Assembly (NCBI GenBank): GCA_964526295.1
Contig: CAZGKW010000011.1
Coordinates: 1-64,000 of the forward strand
DNA length: 64,000 bases
Direction: 5' to 3'
Origin: CAZGKW01 sp964526295
Lineage (GTDB): Bacteria; Planctomycetota; Phycisphaerae; FEN-1346
Part shown: in pieces, positions 15,169 to 23,405 of the stretch
Layout of the letters: each line of letters begins with the position of its first letter
Numbering within the stretch: position 1 is the first letter of the stretch
Program-made: the position numbers and the translations under genes
The notes under the pieces: model-generated
Told to the model about the DNA's origin: nothing
Database searches by the model: none
Seen by the model: only the letters and a program-made list of their open reading frames with translations

Positions 15169-17181
15169 CTACCGCGTGGCGCGAGCGTCCCAGCAGTAGA
15201 CCCCGTTCTCCTGGCGGAAGAAGATCCGCCCGTCCACCATCGGGTAGAAGATCGGGTGGTGGTAGCTCGTCGTCGTGCCGCCGACCGGCGGGACCCACGC
15301 GGCGTCGGCGTTCAGCGACCGGACGCTCCCGTCGGGGCCGACCTTGTACCAGGCGCACTCCATGTTCCCGTGTGTCCCGTCGCGGCGAACCAGGACGAGG
15401 TCCTCCATCGCCTGCATGTACCCGCCGTTCATCGGGACGATGCCCGCCGTCTTCGCGAGCACCCGCCCCGTCGCGAGGTCCGCGACGCGAAGGTCCGCCG
15501 TGAAGACGTACTTGCCGCGTACGACGACCGGCACGCACTCCTGGTGCACCGGCCCGTAGGGGGCGCTCTTGCCGCGGAGGGCCTGGACGCGGGCGGTGTC
15601 CTCGTCCGGGCCGAGCTGCCACAGGGGCGTCGGCCCGTCGGGGCTGAGGCGATAGGCGGCGATGGCGGGGTCGATGGGATCGCCCTTCCGGCCGGTCCCG
15701 TTGTTCTGGTTGACGAGCAGGAGGTCGCCGAAGACGCTGATGCCGCCCGGCCCGAGGCCCCTCCCCGCCGTCAGGACGTTGACCGGCAGGTCCCACACCG
15801 GCTCGCCGGTGTCGGCCTTGAGGCAGGAGATGCCGCGGGGCGCGTGGCGGGGGCCCATCACGCCGATGACGTAATCTTCCCCGGCGTGCGACCACGCCGA
15901 GAGGGTCGACACGGCCCGTCCGCCGCCGCCGGCCGTCCAGAGCAGCCTGCCGGTGGCGGCGTCGTAGCCGCCCCACTCGCGGCCGGCCGGGGCGACCACC
16001 ACGTCGCCGACGGCGAGCAGGGCGTTGCTGAAGTCTCGCTCGGACTCGATCTCCCAGAGCGGCTCGCCCGTCTCGGCGTCGAAGGCGTAGAGCCAGCCCG
16101 ACATGCCGAGGGCGAAGACGCGCCCGCCCCCATACGCCGGGCCCATGTCGAACGGGCCCGCCTTGTGGTGCTGCGAGTTCACGCCGCGGGCCCTCACGAC
16201 GGCCTTCCAGAGCGTCTTGCCGGTGGCGGCGTCCATGCACAGGACCACGTCGTCGGCGCACTGGTACATCTTCTCGATGGCATACGTCGGCAGCGTCTCG
16301 CCCGTGAAGCCGGCCTGCCGCGCCTCTTCGAGCATCGCCCTCCGGGCCGACGACTCGGTCACCTTCTGGAGGCCGTACTCGCGGATGCCGGTCTCGGGCG
16401 TCCCGGCGGGCCGCGGGGCGGGCACGAAGTACTTGAAGAACACCCGGCCGCCGGCCACGACCGGCGACGCGCACCCCGAGCCGGTCCGCCGGGCGCTCGC
16501 GCTCTTCCACGTATGCATGAATCGGGTGATGTTGCCCATCCCGCGGCCGACGTCGCTCTCCTCGCACCGCCAGACCATGCGGAGGTCGGCCGGGTCGTCG
16601 AGCGTCGCCGCGCCGGTCCACTGGGCGGAGCACCCGCCCATCAGCGGGCCTTGCGAGACCGGCCAGGCCTTGTCCTTTGCGACCGCGTTGCGGGCGGCCA
16701 GCTCGGCCTCCATCACGAGCGTGCCCGTGACCGTCGCGTCGCGTCCGCCGACCGTCGCGGTGCCCGCGATCGTGCCGCCCGCCACGGCGGCGTCGACACT
16801 CACCTCGGCGCCGAGGTCGACGCGGCGGAAGCGGCCCGTCAGGCGGCCGCCCTTGAGCGTGAGCCATCCGCCGGGCTCGATGAGCCCGACGCCGTCGTCG
16901 ACCCGCATGCGTCCGCCGCGAAGGCCGCCGACGTACGTCCACGTCAACGGCTCGCGCATCGCCCGGTCCTCGCCCTTCGGGTCGCCGGGGACGGTCACCG
17001 TCAGCGTCGCCAGGGCGTAGTCGCCCCTCGGGCGGTGGACCTCGCAGTCGGCGATGCCTGAGCGCGGGGCGGGGGCTTCGGCCTCTCCCGCGGCAGCGAC
17101 GGCTCCGAAGGCGAGGGCGGCCAGACACGCCGCGCAAACCGGCGTCAGATGGCGAACGCGCGAACTCCTGGCTTCGAGCAT
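15169..17181 (-). CDS. Secreted PQQ-like beta-propeller protein with N-terminal accessory domain
   Basis: 670 residues. The ATG at 17181 is directly preceded by GGAGGAGAG, and a signal peptide follows (LTPVCAACLAALAFGAVAAA). Residues about 40-180 form a beta-rich domain (DYALATLTVTVPGD, then GGWLTLKGGRLTGRFR, then GGTIAGTATVGG) that resembles the N-terminal domain of the nearby heparinase-like lyases. Residues about 230-660 form a PQQ-type propeller with repeats such as CMDAATGKTLWKAVV, AFDAETGEPLWEIES, GYDAATGRLLWTAGG and CLKADTGEPVWDLP. PQQ-cofactor dehydrogenase catalytic residues were not identified, so a binding or scaffolding role like that of BamB-type propellers is more likely. First gene of the leftward run of secreted proteins. 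Confidence 0.85.
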   Translation of the reverse strand: MLEARSSRVRHLTPVCAACLAALAFGAVAAAGEAEAPAPRSGIADCEVHRPRGDYALATLTVTVPGDPKGEDRAMREPLTWTYVGGLRGGRMRVDDGVGLIEPGGWLTLKGGRLTGRFRRVDLGAEVSVDAAVAGGTIAGTATVGGRDATVTGTLVMEAELAARNAVAKDKAWPVSQGPLMGGCSAQWTGAATLDDPADLRMVWRCEESDVGRGMGNITRFMHTWKSASARRTGSGCASPVVAGGRVFFKYFVPAPRPAGTPETGIREYGLQKVTESSARRAMLEEARQAGFTGETLPTYAIEKMYQCADDVVLCMDAATGKTLWKAVVRARGVNSQHHKAGPFDMGPAYGGGRVFALGMSGWLYAFDAETGEPLWEIESERDFSNALLAVGDVVVAPAGREWGGYDAATGRLLWTAGGGGRAVSTLSAWSHAGEDYVIGVMGPRHAPRGISCLKADTGEPVWDLPVNVLTAGRGLGPGGISVFGDLLLVNQNNGTGRKGDPIDPAIAAYRLSPDGPTPLWQLGPDEDTARVQALRGKSAPYGPVHQECVPVVVRGKYVFTADLRVADLATGRVLAKTAGIVPMNGGYMQAMEDLVLVRRDGTHGNMECAWYKVGPDGSVRSLNADAAWVPPVGGTTTSYHHPIFYPMVDGRIFFRQENGVYCWDARATR

Positions 17182-17349
17182 CTCTCCTCCTCGTCCGAGG
17201 GCCGACCTGCGGCCGCGCCCGTCGCGCCGCCGACGTTCCTCCCTAACGATGAAACCGCTCGACGGGGGAACGGGCCCGGCGAATGCGTCCGGCCCGCCCC
17301 CGCGACGGCCGCTACGGCGATGCGTTCGGCCCGCCCTCGCCGATACGAA

Positions 17350-17830
17350 TCACCGCTTGCCAATGAGCTTCATATCGACGTACATCACCGCTTTGTGCCA
17401 CGCCACGCGATGGGCGTCCTCCCTCTCCAGGTGGGCCCAGACGGCGATGGACCACTTCGAGCCCGGTTCCATGCCGTTCTGGCTGGGCGTCGCGTGCTGG
17501 GCCGAGGCGACGAGCCGCCCGTCCTTGTCGAGGAAGGCGACGACGCACTCGTAGAAGACCCGCTCCTTCGACCGGTTCTCGACCGTGCCGCCGGCCGAGC
17601 GGGTGAGTGACGCTGGGGTAGGGGTTGAAGTAGCAGGCGGCCTCGAGACGGAGCGGATCGCCGAGGACGACCTTGACGTGCTTGTCCTTCTGCTCGCTTC
17701 CCGCCTCGGCGAGCTTCAGGGGCCCCTCCTTCTCGTACCGCCGGGCCGCGCAAGCTGCTTCGATGCCGGACCCGAGGACCGCCAGGGCCGCCACGACCGC
17801 CAGGGCCGCCGTCCAGAACAGTCGCCGCAT
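17350..17830 (-). pseudogene. Small secreted protein gene with a single frameshift
   Basis: The ATG at 17830 has AAAGGA upstream and a signal peptide (MRRLFWTAALAVVAALAVLG). The first frame reads to KVVLGDPLRLEAACYFNPYP; the coding sense then continues in another frame as GGTVENRSKERVFYECVVAF, through GMEPGSKWSIAVWAHLERED, to VMYVDMKLIGKR and a stop at 17350. Removing one base from the GGGG run at 17615-17618 (plus strand) restores one frame of about 159 residues. It is either a recent pseudogene or a base-call error. Function unknown; the restored product would be a small exported beta-rich protein. It lies just upstream of the PQQ propeller gene and may be the first gene of that operon. Confidence 0.7.
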
Positions 17831-18002
17831 AACCGTATCCTTTCGCCAACCCGAGCCGCCACCCACGTCCCCCGATGGGATGCCTGGGCGGGCAGTCTAC
17901 CATCGCCTCCGCCGGGCCGCAATCGGCCGGGCCCTGCGGCCGGGCCTTCCGGGCCCGGGCTGCCAGCCTGCCGGCATGTCGCCCGCAAACCCATCCTGAC
18001 CC

Positions 18003-18031
18003 ATCTTACGCACCTGTTTGAAAAATGTCAA
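18003..18031 (-). promoter_or_regulatory. Sigma-70-like promoter for the leftward secreted-protein genes
   Basis: On the minus strand TTGACA (18031-18026) is followed by a 17-base spacer and TAAGAT (18008-18003). The -35 is perfect and the spacing ideal. Transcription would start near 17996 and run toward the small secreted gene at 17830 and the operon behind it. One arm of a 14-bp inverted repeat fills most of the spacer. Confidence 0.6.
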
Positions 18032-18068
18032 GAGAAAAGGCGCGCCGTGACGAGATTTTTCAAACAGG
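18013..18068. repeat. Perfect 14-bp inverted repeat, candidate operator
   Basis: CCTGTTTGAAAAAT (18013-18026) is repeated in inverse orientation as ATTTTTCAAACAGG (18055-18068) with 28 bases between. It lies in the 323-bp divergent intergenic region 17831-18153, which holds no other feature I recognise. The left arm overlaps the promoter spacer of the minus-strand unit and the right arm is about 86 bases upstream of the rightward lyase start, a layout suited to a regulator acting on both. Confidence 0.6.
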
Positions 18069-18153
18069 GGGGCGGGGGGTGGCACGGCGCTTCCGCCCTG
18101 CCCTGCGGCGGTTTGGCTTGCGAAGTCCCGCGCCGGCCGCCATACTGGGCCCC

Positions 18154-20670
18154 ATGCGAAAACCCATCCCCTTGGTAGCGACGATTGTGGCGGCGGCCTT
18201 TTGCATCGCGTCGGAGTCGGCGGCCGACGTGTCCCACCCCTACATCCTGTGGACGCCGGAGGAGGCGGCGGTCCTCCGAAAGACCTTCGAGCGCGAGCCC
18301 TGGGCCCGCGAGTCGCTCGAGCGCCTCGCCGCCCGACCTCGCAGCGAGCCCTTTGTCAACCTTTTCCGCTACCAGGTTCTCGGCGACGAGAAGGCCGGCC
18401 AGGCCGAGCGGAAGTACCTCCTCTCGTTCGTCGGGGCGCCGCTGGAGCGGCGCGACTCGACCGGCCGCGGCGTCGGACGGCATTACGACAACTATCTCCA
18501 TGCGATCCGATACGATGCTCTCTACGACTCCTTGACGCCCGAGCAGCGGCGGGGCCTGGAGGAGACGTTCCGCCGCTTCATCCGGTACGAGCTGGACCAC
18601 CCCTACCGGAACACGCGCTTGAGCCTCCTGCCGAACATGCAGCTCCCGCGGCTGGTGGCGGCCCACCTGATGAGCGTGGCCCTGGGCGAGGAGGCCCTCA
18701 TCCGCCGCCTGTGGGCCGCGCCGAGCGGCTTCCGGTGGTTCTTCGACGAGTACCTCTCCGACGGCGGGTTCTACAACGAAGAGTTCGGCAAGATGACGTC
18801 GCTGATCGGCGAGTACCTGCTCTATTGCCGGGGCTTGGAGCGGCTCGGCCTGAACGAGCTGGGCTACGGGTTCGAAGGCCGGGGCGGGGCCACGATGCGA
18901 CGCTATGTCGAGAGCTACATCTGGCTGGGCTATCCGCGGACGGAGCTGCCCGGCGGCTTGCCGCGCTACGAGCGGGTCGCCATGGGCGATACCCGCGGGC
19001 GCCTGCTGGGCGTTTTCCAGCACGCCAACGTGCCGGGGTTCCTCGGCCCCCGCCCCGACGGGGTCGAGCCGGGCGGCAAGCGGGGCCGGTCCCTGCTCGA
19101 CGGGTGGGACGACTTCTACGCCGCGAACATGAACGGCCGCGACCACCGGGGCACCAAGACCCAGAAGCTCCAGTTCCCCCAGTGGTTCGAGGTCCTCCAC
19201 GCCCGGTACCCCGACGGGCCGTTCGGCTACTTCCTGGTGGCGATGCGGCGGCCCGGCCGGGCGAAGTACGTGCCGACGCCGTTCTGGGGCCTCGCGCCGC
19301 TCGGAGCGGACGACGTCGAGCCGCCTCCCGCGCCGTCGGCGGTGTACCCGGAACGGGGCTTCGCCATGCTGCGTGCCGAGGAGTCGCCCGCCTACTGGTC
19401 GTCGCCGGCGCCGGCGGTGGCCCTCCAGTTCGCCACGCTCTACGTCCATTACACGAGCGACTGCTTCTCGCTGCTCGGGTACCATGCTTTCAACCGTCCG
19501 ATCTATCTCAATCGGGCCATCTCGGCCGGCTACAACGGCGGGCCGTGGGACTTCAGCGTGCGGGGCCATTGCGGCGTGGTGGTCGACGCCGAGCAGGCCC
19601 AGCCCATCGGCACGGTGCCGTCTCGCGAGGACTTCTCGCCGGTGGTGAAGTTCGTCTCCGCCCGGGGCGTGCTGGCCGAAGGGGCCGAGCTGTACCAGGG
19701 CGTCCGCGAGGTCCGTTCGAGCGACCAGCCCCGGGCGCCCGCGACCGATGTTTATACGAACGTCGACCTGTCGCGGTCGCTCTTTTTGGCCCGGGAGTAC
19801 CTGTTCGACGTCTACTGGCTGGCCGACAGGGAGGCCCGGCCGCGGCGGTTCTACTGGCTGGTCCATCCGCCGGGGGTGCTCGAGTCGACCGAGGGCTGGA
19901 CGCCCAGCACGGACCTCCAGGCGACGCTCTTCAACGTGAAGGCCCTCCGCGACGAAAGGGGGCCGCGCCGGCGTTCCCTGCCCCCCGCCGACGCCCCGAG
20001 CGAGTCGTGGGTCCGCATCCAGGGCGAACGGAAGATGGCCCTCGGCGAGGGGCCCGCCGACGTCACGGTCGTCCAGCGGTGCATCCTGCCGGACGCGGGC
20101 CGTTCCGTCCTCGGCCCCGAGTGGTACGCCCGCGAGGTCGGCGTCCGCGTCCGCATGCTCGGCGTGGCCGGGACGAACGCGTACGTCTTCGACACGCCCA
20201 CGTGTTACCCGCCGGGGACGCTCCGTTCGCCCCGAGGCGGCGAGGCGCCGCCGCGACCGGAGACGGGCGGCGTTTCGATCGTCGTGGCCCGGGAGGCGCC
20301 GCGGACGATCTTCGCCGCCCTCCACGAGCCCATCGAGGGCGGCCGGTCGGGCATCGAGCGGTTCGAGCGGATCGCCCAGGTTCGCGACGCCGTCGCCGCA
20401 CGGATCGTCGGCCGCGAGGCCGGCGTCAACGACCGGGTCATGGTCCGCATCGGCGACTCCTCGGGCGAGCCCCTCACGCTCGAAGGCGGGGGCGAACGGT
20501 TCACCTTCGCCGGCCACGCCTTCGTGCGCATCGGCCCGGACCGCGTCGAGGCGCGAGGCGACCTGCGGGAGCTGAGGGTGAAGGTCGAGGGCCGGCCGCA
20601 GCTCGTCGTGAACGGCCGCGACCGGCCCGCCCGCATCGCCGATGGTTTCCTGGCCTACGCGGCGCACTGA
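18154..20670 (+). CDS. Secreted heparinase II/III-like polysaccharide lyase (paralog 1)
   Basis: 838 residues with a signal peptide (IPLVATIVAAAFCIASESAA). The mature protein begins with SHPYILWTPEEAAVLRKTFE, then an (alpha/alpha)-toroid region containing IRYDALYDSLTPEQRRGL and NMQLPRLVAAHL. From residue about 400 it changes to the beta-sheet part: GFAMLRAEESPAYW, LYVHYTSDCFSLLGYHAFN and YLNRAISAGYNGGPWDF. Heparinase II/III-fold lyases act by beta-elimination on uronic-acid glycans. This member is the most divergent of the five here; it lacks the shared N-terminal accessory domain and the YDLCYDAW motif is only partly kept. The ATG at 18154 is chosen for the signal peptide; its ribosome site is weak. 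Confidence 0.72.
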   Translation: MRKPIPLVATIVAAAFCIASESAADVSHPYILWTPEEAAVLRKTFEREPWARESLERLAARPRSEPFVNLFRYQVLGDEKAGQAERKYLLSFVGAPLERRDSTGRGVGRHYDNYLHAIRYDALYDSLTPEQRRGLEETFRRFIRYELDHPYRNTRLSLLPNMQLPRLVAAHLMSVALGEEALIRRLWAAPSGFRWFFDEYLSDGGFYNEEFGKMTSLIGEYLLYCRGLERLGLNELGYGFEGRGGATMRRYVESYIWLGYPRTELPGGLPRYERVAMGDTRGRLLGVFQHANVPGFLGPRPDGVEPGGKRGRSLLDGWDDFYAANMNGRDHRGTKTQKLQFPQWFEVLHARYPDGPFGYFLVAMRRPGRAKYVPTPFWGLAPLGADDVEPPPAPSAVYPERGFAMLRAEESPAYWSSPAPAVALQFATLYVHYTSDCFSLLGYHAFNRPIYLNRAISAGYNGGPWDFSVRGHCGVVVDAEQAQPIGTVPSREDFSPVVKFVSARGVLAEGAELYQGVREVRSSDQPRAPATDVYTNVDLSRSLFLAREYLFDVYWLADREARPRRFYWLVHPPGVLESTEGWTPSTDLQATLFNVKALRDERGPRRRSLPPADAPSESWVRIQGERKMALGEGPADVTVVQRCILPDAGRSVLGPEWYAREVGVRVRMLGVAGTNAYVFDTPTCYPPGTLRSPRGGEAPPRPETGGVSIVVAREAPRTIFAALHEPIEGGRSGIERFERIAQVRDAVAARIVGREAGVNDRVMVRIGDSSGEPLTLEGGGERFTFAGHAFVRIGPDRVEARGDLRELRVKVEGRPQLVVNGRDRPARIADGFLAYAAH

Positions 20671-20732
20671 CCGGCCCGGCCCGGCCGCTATGGAGGTGTC
20701 GGGCGCGCGGCCTCACGCACTCAGGACCGCGG

Positions 20733-23189
20733 CTACTTCGGGTGCTTCTCGAAGTCCGTGCCGCGGTACTCCGCCAGGCGCATCCGCTCGCGCTCCGTAA
20801 GCTGCTGCGTGCCGACCGAGGCGCAGTTGCAGTCCATCCAGACGACCAGCCGGCGAAACTGCTCCCGCGTCAGCTTCACGCCGTGATGCGACGGCACGAG
20901 GTGCCCGAGGAGCTTCGAGCCGCGGGCCCCGAACTCGCCCGGCACCGTCCGCGACGGCTCGTACGGTTTCGGCGAGACGTAGTACGGGACGTACCGCATG
21001 AGTCGGTTGCGGTCGAGCGACGGGGCCGACTTCTCCTGCCGGTGACACCCGTCGCACTTCGCCTCGATCACCGGCTCGACCAGCACGCGGTAGTCGAACG
21101 GCCGCGAGCCCTCCGGCCCGGGCGTGATCTCCGACGGCGGCCGCCGAAGCGCCAGCGGCACCTCGTCCGGCACCGGCGGGGCCCGATGCCTCGGCTCGTG
21201 GCAGCCCCGGCACGACAGACGCTCTCCCGGATGGACATACGTCAGCGACCGCATCGACTGGACGGCCATGCCGTGCTCGTCGAGGGCCTGGAAGTAGATG
21301 CCCATCCCGGTCGGGGCGTAGAAGTGGGCGCTGCCGTCCGGCTCGACGGGCACCGCGCCGATGACCTCGCGGATGCTGGTCCGCCCGGTGCCGCAGAAGC
21401 CCGGCCGCCGGTTGCTCGGCTTGGGAATGATCTGGACGATGCGAAGGGCCTTGATGGTCGTCCCCTCGGGCCACGGCAGGAGACCGTTGGTGACGTTCAT
21501 CACGGAGACGGTGGCCCGGTCGTCGGGGTTCGACTCGGGGTCCGGTCCGCCGCGCGCCTGGCGCGTCGTCTCATTCTCCCCCGCGCGCGTCTCAGGCGGC
21601 AGGCCCACGGCCGTCGCGTGCGGCACCACGGGCGGGCGCGGCCGGGCCTTCAGCGGGATCGGGCTGAGGCACGGCACGTCGGGGCCCTTGTAGAGGAGCT
21701 GCCGGCCGCCGAACGCGTCGATCAGGTAGAGGTCGCCCCCCGCCGCGCAAAGGTAGTACGTCTCGTCGAGCGGCCAGGCGGTGGCGTACTCGCCGCGGCC
21801 CCGCTCCGCCTCCGGAAAGCGGACCTCCGGCGTCAGGCGCCGCAGCTGCGACATCGCATCGTCGTCCTCCAAGTCCGGGTCGAGCACGACGAACGAGCCG
21901 TACGCCTGGCCGTGGTGCGGCGCCGCCGTGGCCACGAACTTCCGCGACCCGGGGATGGCCCTGATGTCCATCTCCATCCAGGGCCGCAGGTGCAGTCCCC
22001 GGCAGCCCTGGGGGTAGTTGCCGTGCAGTGCCCGGGCGTCGCGGCCGTCGGCCGTCGTGGTCCAGGGGTGGTGGGCCTGGTTCGTGCCGCGGTCCACGTA
22101 GTCCCACCGGGTGTAGACGATCTGGCCGTGGTTCGTCACGGACGGCTGCCACTCGTTGCTCTCGTGATAGCTCAGATAGGTGATGTCGGACCCGTCGGGG
22201 TTGACCGAGGCGAGGGTGTAGGAGGGGGCGTCGCGGCCTCCGTGGCAGCGGCCGTAGCCGCCCCGGCGCTCCGAGATGAACGCGATCCGCCCGTTCGGCA
22301 GCCAGCAGGGGTCGAAATCGTTCAGGCGGCCGTCGGTGAGCTGCACCAGGTCCGACCCGTCGACGTTCACGCGAAAGAGGTGGAAGCACGTCTGGAGGCC
22401 CCACCCGCGGCGGAAGTCGCTGTCGGGCTGGCCGCACTCGCAGTACGCGAAGACGATGGTCCGGCCGTCGAAGGAGAGGTCGGGCGAGAGGAAGCAGCCG
22501 CCCTCGAGCTTGCGGCCCTTGAGGCGCCCGCTCCGGACGACCGAGCCGGCCAGCACGTCGACGACCCGCGGCTCCGGCCCGAAGGGGTCCTCCAGGACAT
22601 AGAGGCCCCCGCCCGGCCTGGCGTTGGCCCCGAGGAACTGGTCGACCATGTGGCTCTTGCGGGCCCGGTGCCGCTTGATGAAAAGGAGGCGGTCGAAGTC
22701 GAGGAGCGGGTTCTCGCGGGAGATGCGCCAGTAGAGCTTTCGGAACTCGGCGAACTCGTCGCGGCCGAGCGCCTGTCCGGCGGCGCGGACGACGTTCATT
22801 CGCTCGACGAGGTCCGCCAGCTCGCGCCGCTCGGCGGAGAGGTCCGGCGAGCCCGGCCGCCGCGCCACGTCCGCCAGCAGGGCCGCCGTCCGCCGGGCGA
22901 TCACGTCGATCGGGTCGCGGTCGGACGGCTGGGGGTACATGTCGGGCCGGACGGCCTGGGCGTACTCGGCGGGCAACTCGTCGGTCCCGATGAGCTTCTC
23001 GAGCTCGCCGAAGCCCCCCGTGAAGTCCCGCTCGACCTCGACGGGTCCCACCTCGGGCGAGTCGGCCGAGTCGCGGTCGCGCGACCGGGGCTTCGCCGCC
23101 GCCGGAAGCGCCGCCGCCGCCCCGAGAACCATCACCGCCGCCAGGACCGCCGCCGGCGCTCGTCCCTGCCCTGCATCAACATGCCGCAC
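20733..23189 (-). CDS. Hydrazine-synthase-alpha-like secreted diheme beta-propeller protein
   Basis: 818 residues. GTG at 23189 follows GAGGGGAG, and a signal peptide is present (AVLAAVMVLGAAAALPAAA). Residues about 60-190 form a helical region; a TolB/PD40-like propeller follows (LSPDLSFDGRTIVFAYCE, HLFRVNVDGSDLVQLTDG, CWLPNGRIAFISERRGG). Two c-type heme sites lie near the C-terminus: CRGCH (Cys660, Cys663, His664) and CDGCH (Cys712, Cys715, His716). This order is that of the HzsA (HZS_alpha) family widespread in planctomycetes, most members of which are not true hydrazine synthases. No beta or gamma subunit lies nearby, so hydrazine synthesis is unlikely; a periplasmic oxidoreductase is more plausible. 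It is divergent from the second lyase and convergent with the first. Confidence 0.85.
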   Translation of the reverse strand: MRHVDAGQGRAPAAVLAAVMVLGAAAALPAAAKPRSRDRDSADSPEVGPVEVERDFTGGFGELEKLIGTDELPAEYAQAVRPDMYPQPSDRDPIDVIARRTAALLADVARRPGSPDLSAERRELADLVERMNVVRAAGQALGRDEFAEFRKLYWRISRENPLLDFDRLLFIKRHRARKSHMVDQFLGANARPGGGLYVLEDPFGPEPRVVDVLAGSVVRSGRLKGRKLEGGCFLSPDLSFDGRTIVFAYCECGQPDSDFRRGWGLQTCFHLFRVNVDGSDLVQLTDGRLNDFDPCWLPNGRIAFISERRGGYGRCHGGRDAPSYTLASVNPDGSDITYLSYHESNEWQPSVTNHGQIVYTRWDYVDRGTNQAHHPWTTTADGRDARALHGNYPQGCRGLHLRPWMEMDIRAIPGSRKFVATAAPHHGQAYGSFVVLDPDLEDDDAMSQLRRLTPEVRFPEAERGRGEYATAWPLDETYYLCAAGGDLYLIDAFGGRQLLYKGPDVPCLSPIPLKARPRPPVVPHATAVGLPPETRAGENETTRQARGGPDPESNPDDRATVSVMNVTNGLLPWPEGTTIKALRIVQIIPKPSNRRPGFCGTGRTSIREVIGAVPVEPDGSAHFYAPTGMGIYFQALDEHGMAVQSMRSLTYVHPGERLSCRGCHEPRHRAPPVPDEVPLALRRPPSEITPGPEGSRPFDYRVLVEPVIEAKCDGCHRQEKSAPSLDRNRLMRYVPYYVSPKPYEPSRTVPGEFGARGSKLLGHLVPSHHGVKLTREQFRRLVVWMDCNCASVGTQQLTERERMRLAEYRGTDFEKHPK

Positions 23190-23333
23190 TCGGGCCGCTC
23201 CCCTCACCCCCCGCGTCGTCTCCCCAGTCTTCAACCGCGTCGCGAGCGATGCGTTGCGTCCCGAATCCAGGAACGCCCGCGCGGCCACGGCGGTTTCGCC
23301 GCCACTTTCCGCCACCGATGGGAATCAACAAGT

Positions 23334-23348
23334 GGGTACCGCGTACCC
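23334..23348. promoter_or_regulatory. Candidate operator palindrome in a divergent intergenic region
   Basis: GGGTAC and GTACCC are separated by three bases in the 216-bp region between the HzsA-like gene (minus) and the second lyase (plus). It is 57 bases upstream of the lyase start, a reasonable operator position. Six-base arms in GC-rich DNA can occur by chance, so this is only a candidate. Confidence 0.3.
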
Positions 23349-23405
23349 GGCGGCGCCGCCGCGGACGCAAGCCCTGCGAACCACCCAACCGAAGGAGGCG
23401 TCTCG

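Noticed and set aside
20733..23189. A true hydrazine synthase and an anammox host
   Set aside because: The family is widespread in non-anammox planctomycetes and no hzsB, hzsC or hydrazine dehydrogenase gene lies in the window.
18201..23405. An upstream extension of the second lyase frame across the first lyase and the HzsA-like gene
   Set aside because: The frame is open by chance. A ribosome site and signal peptide fix the real start at 23406.
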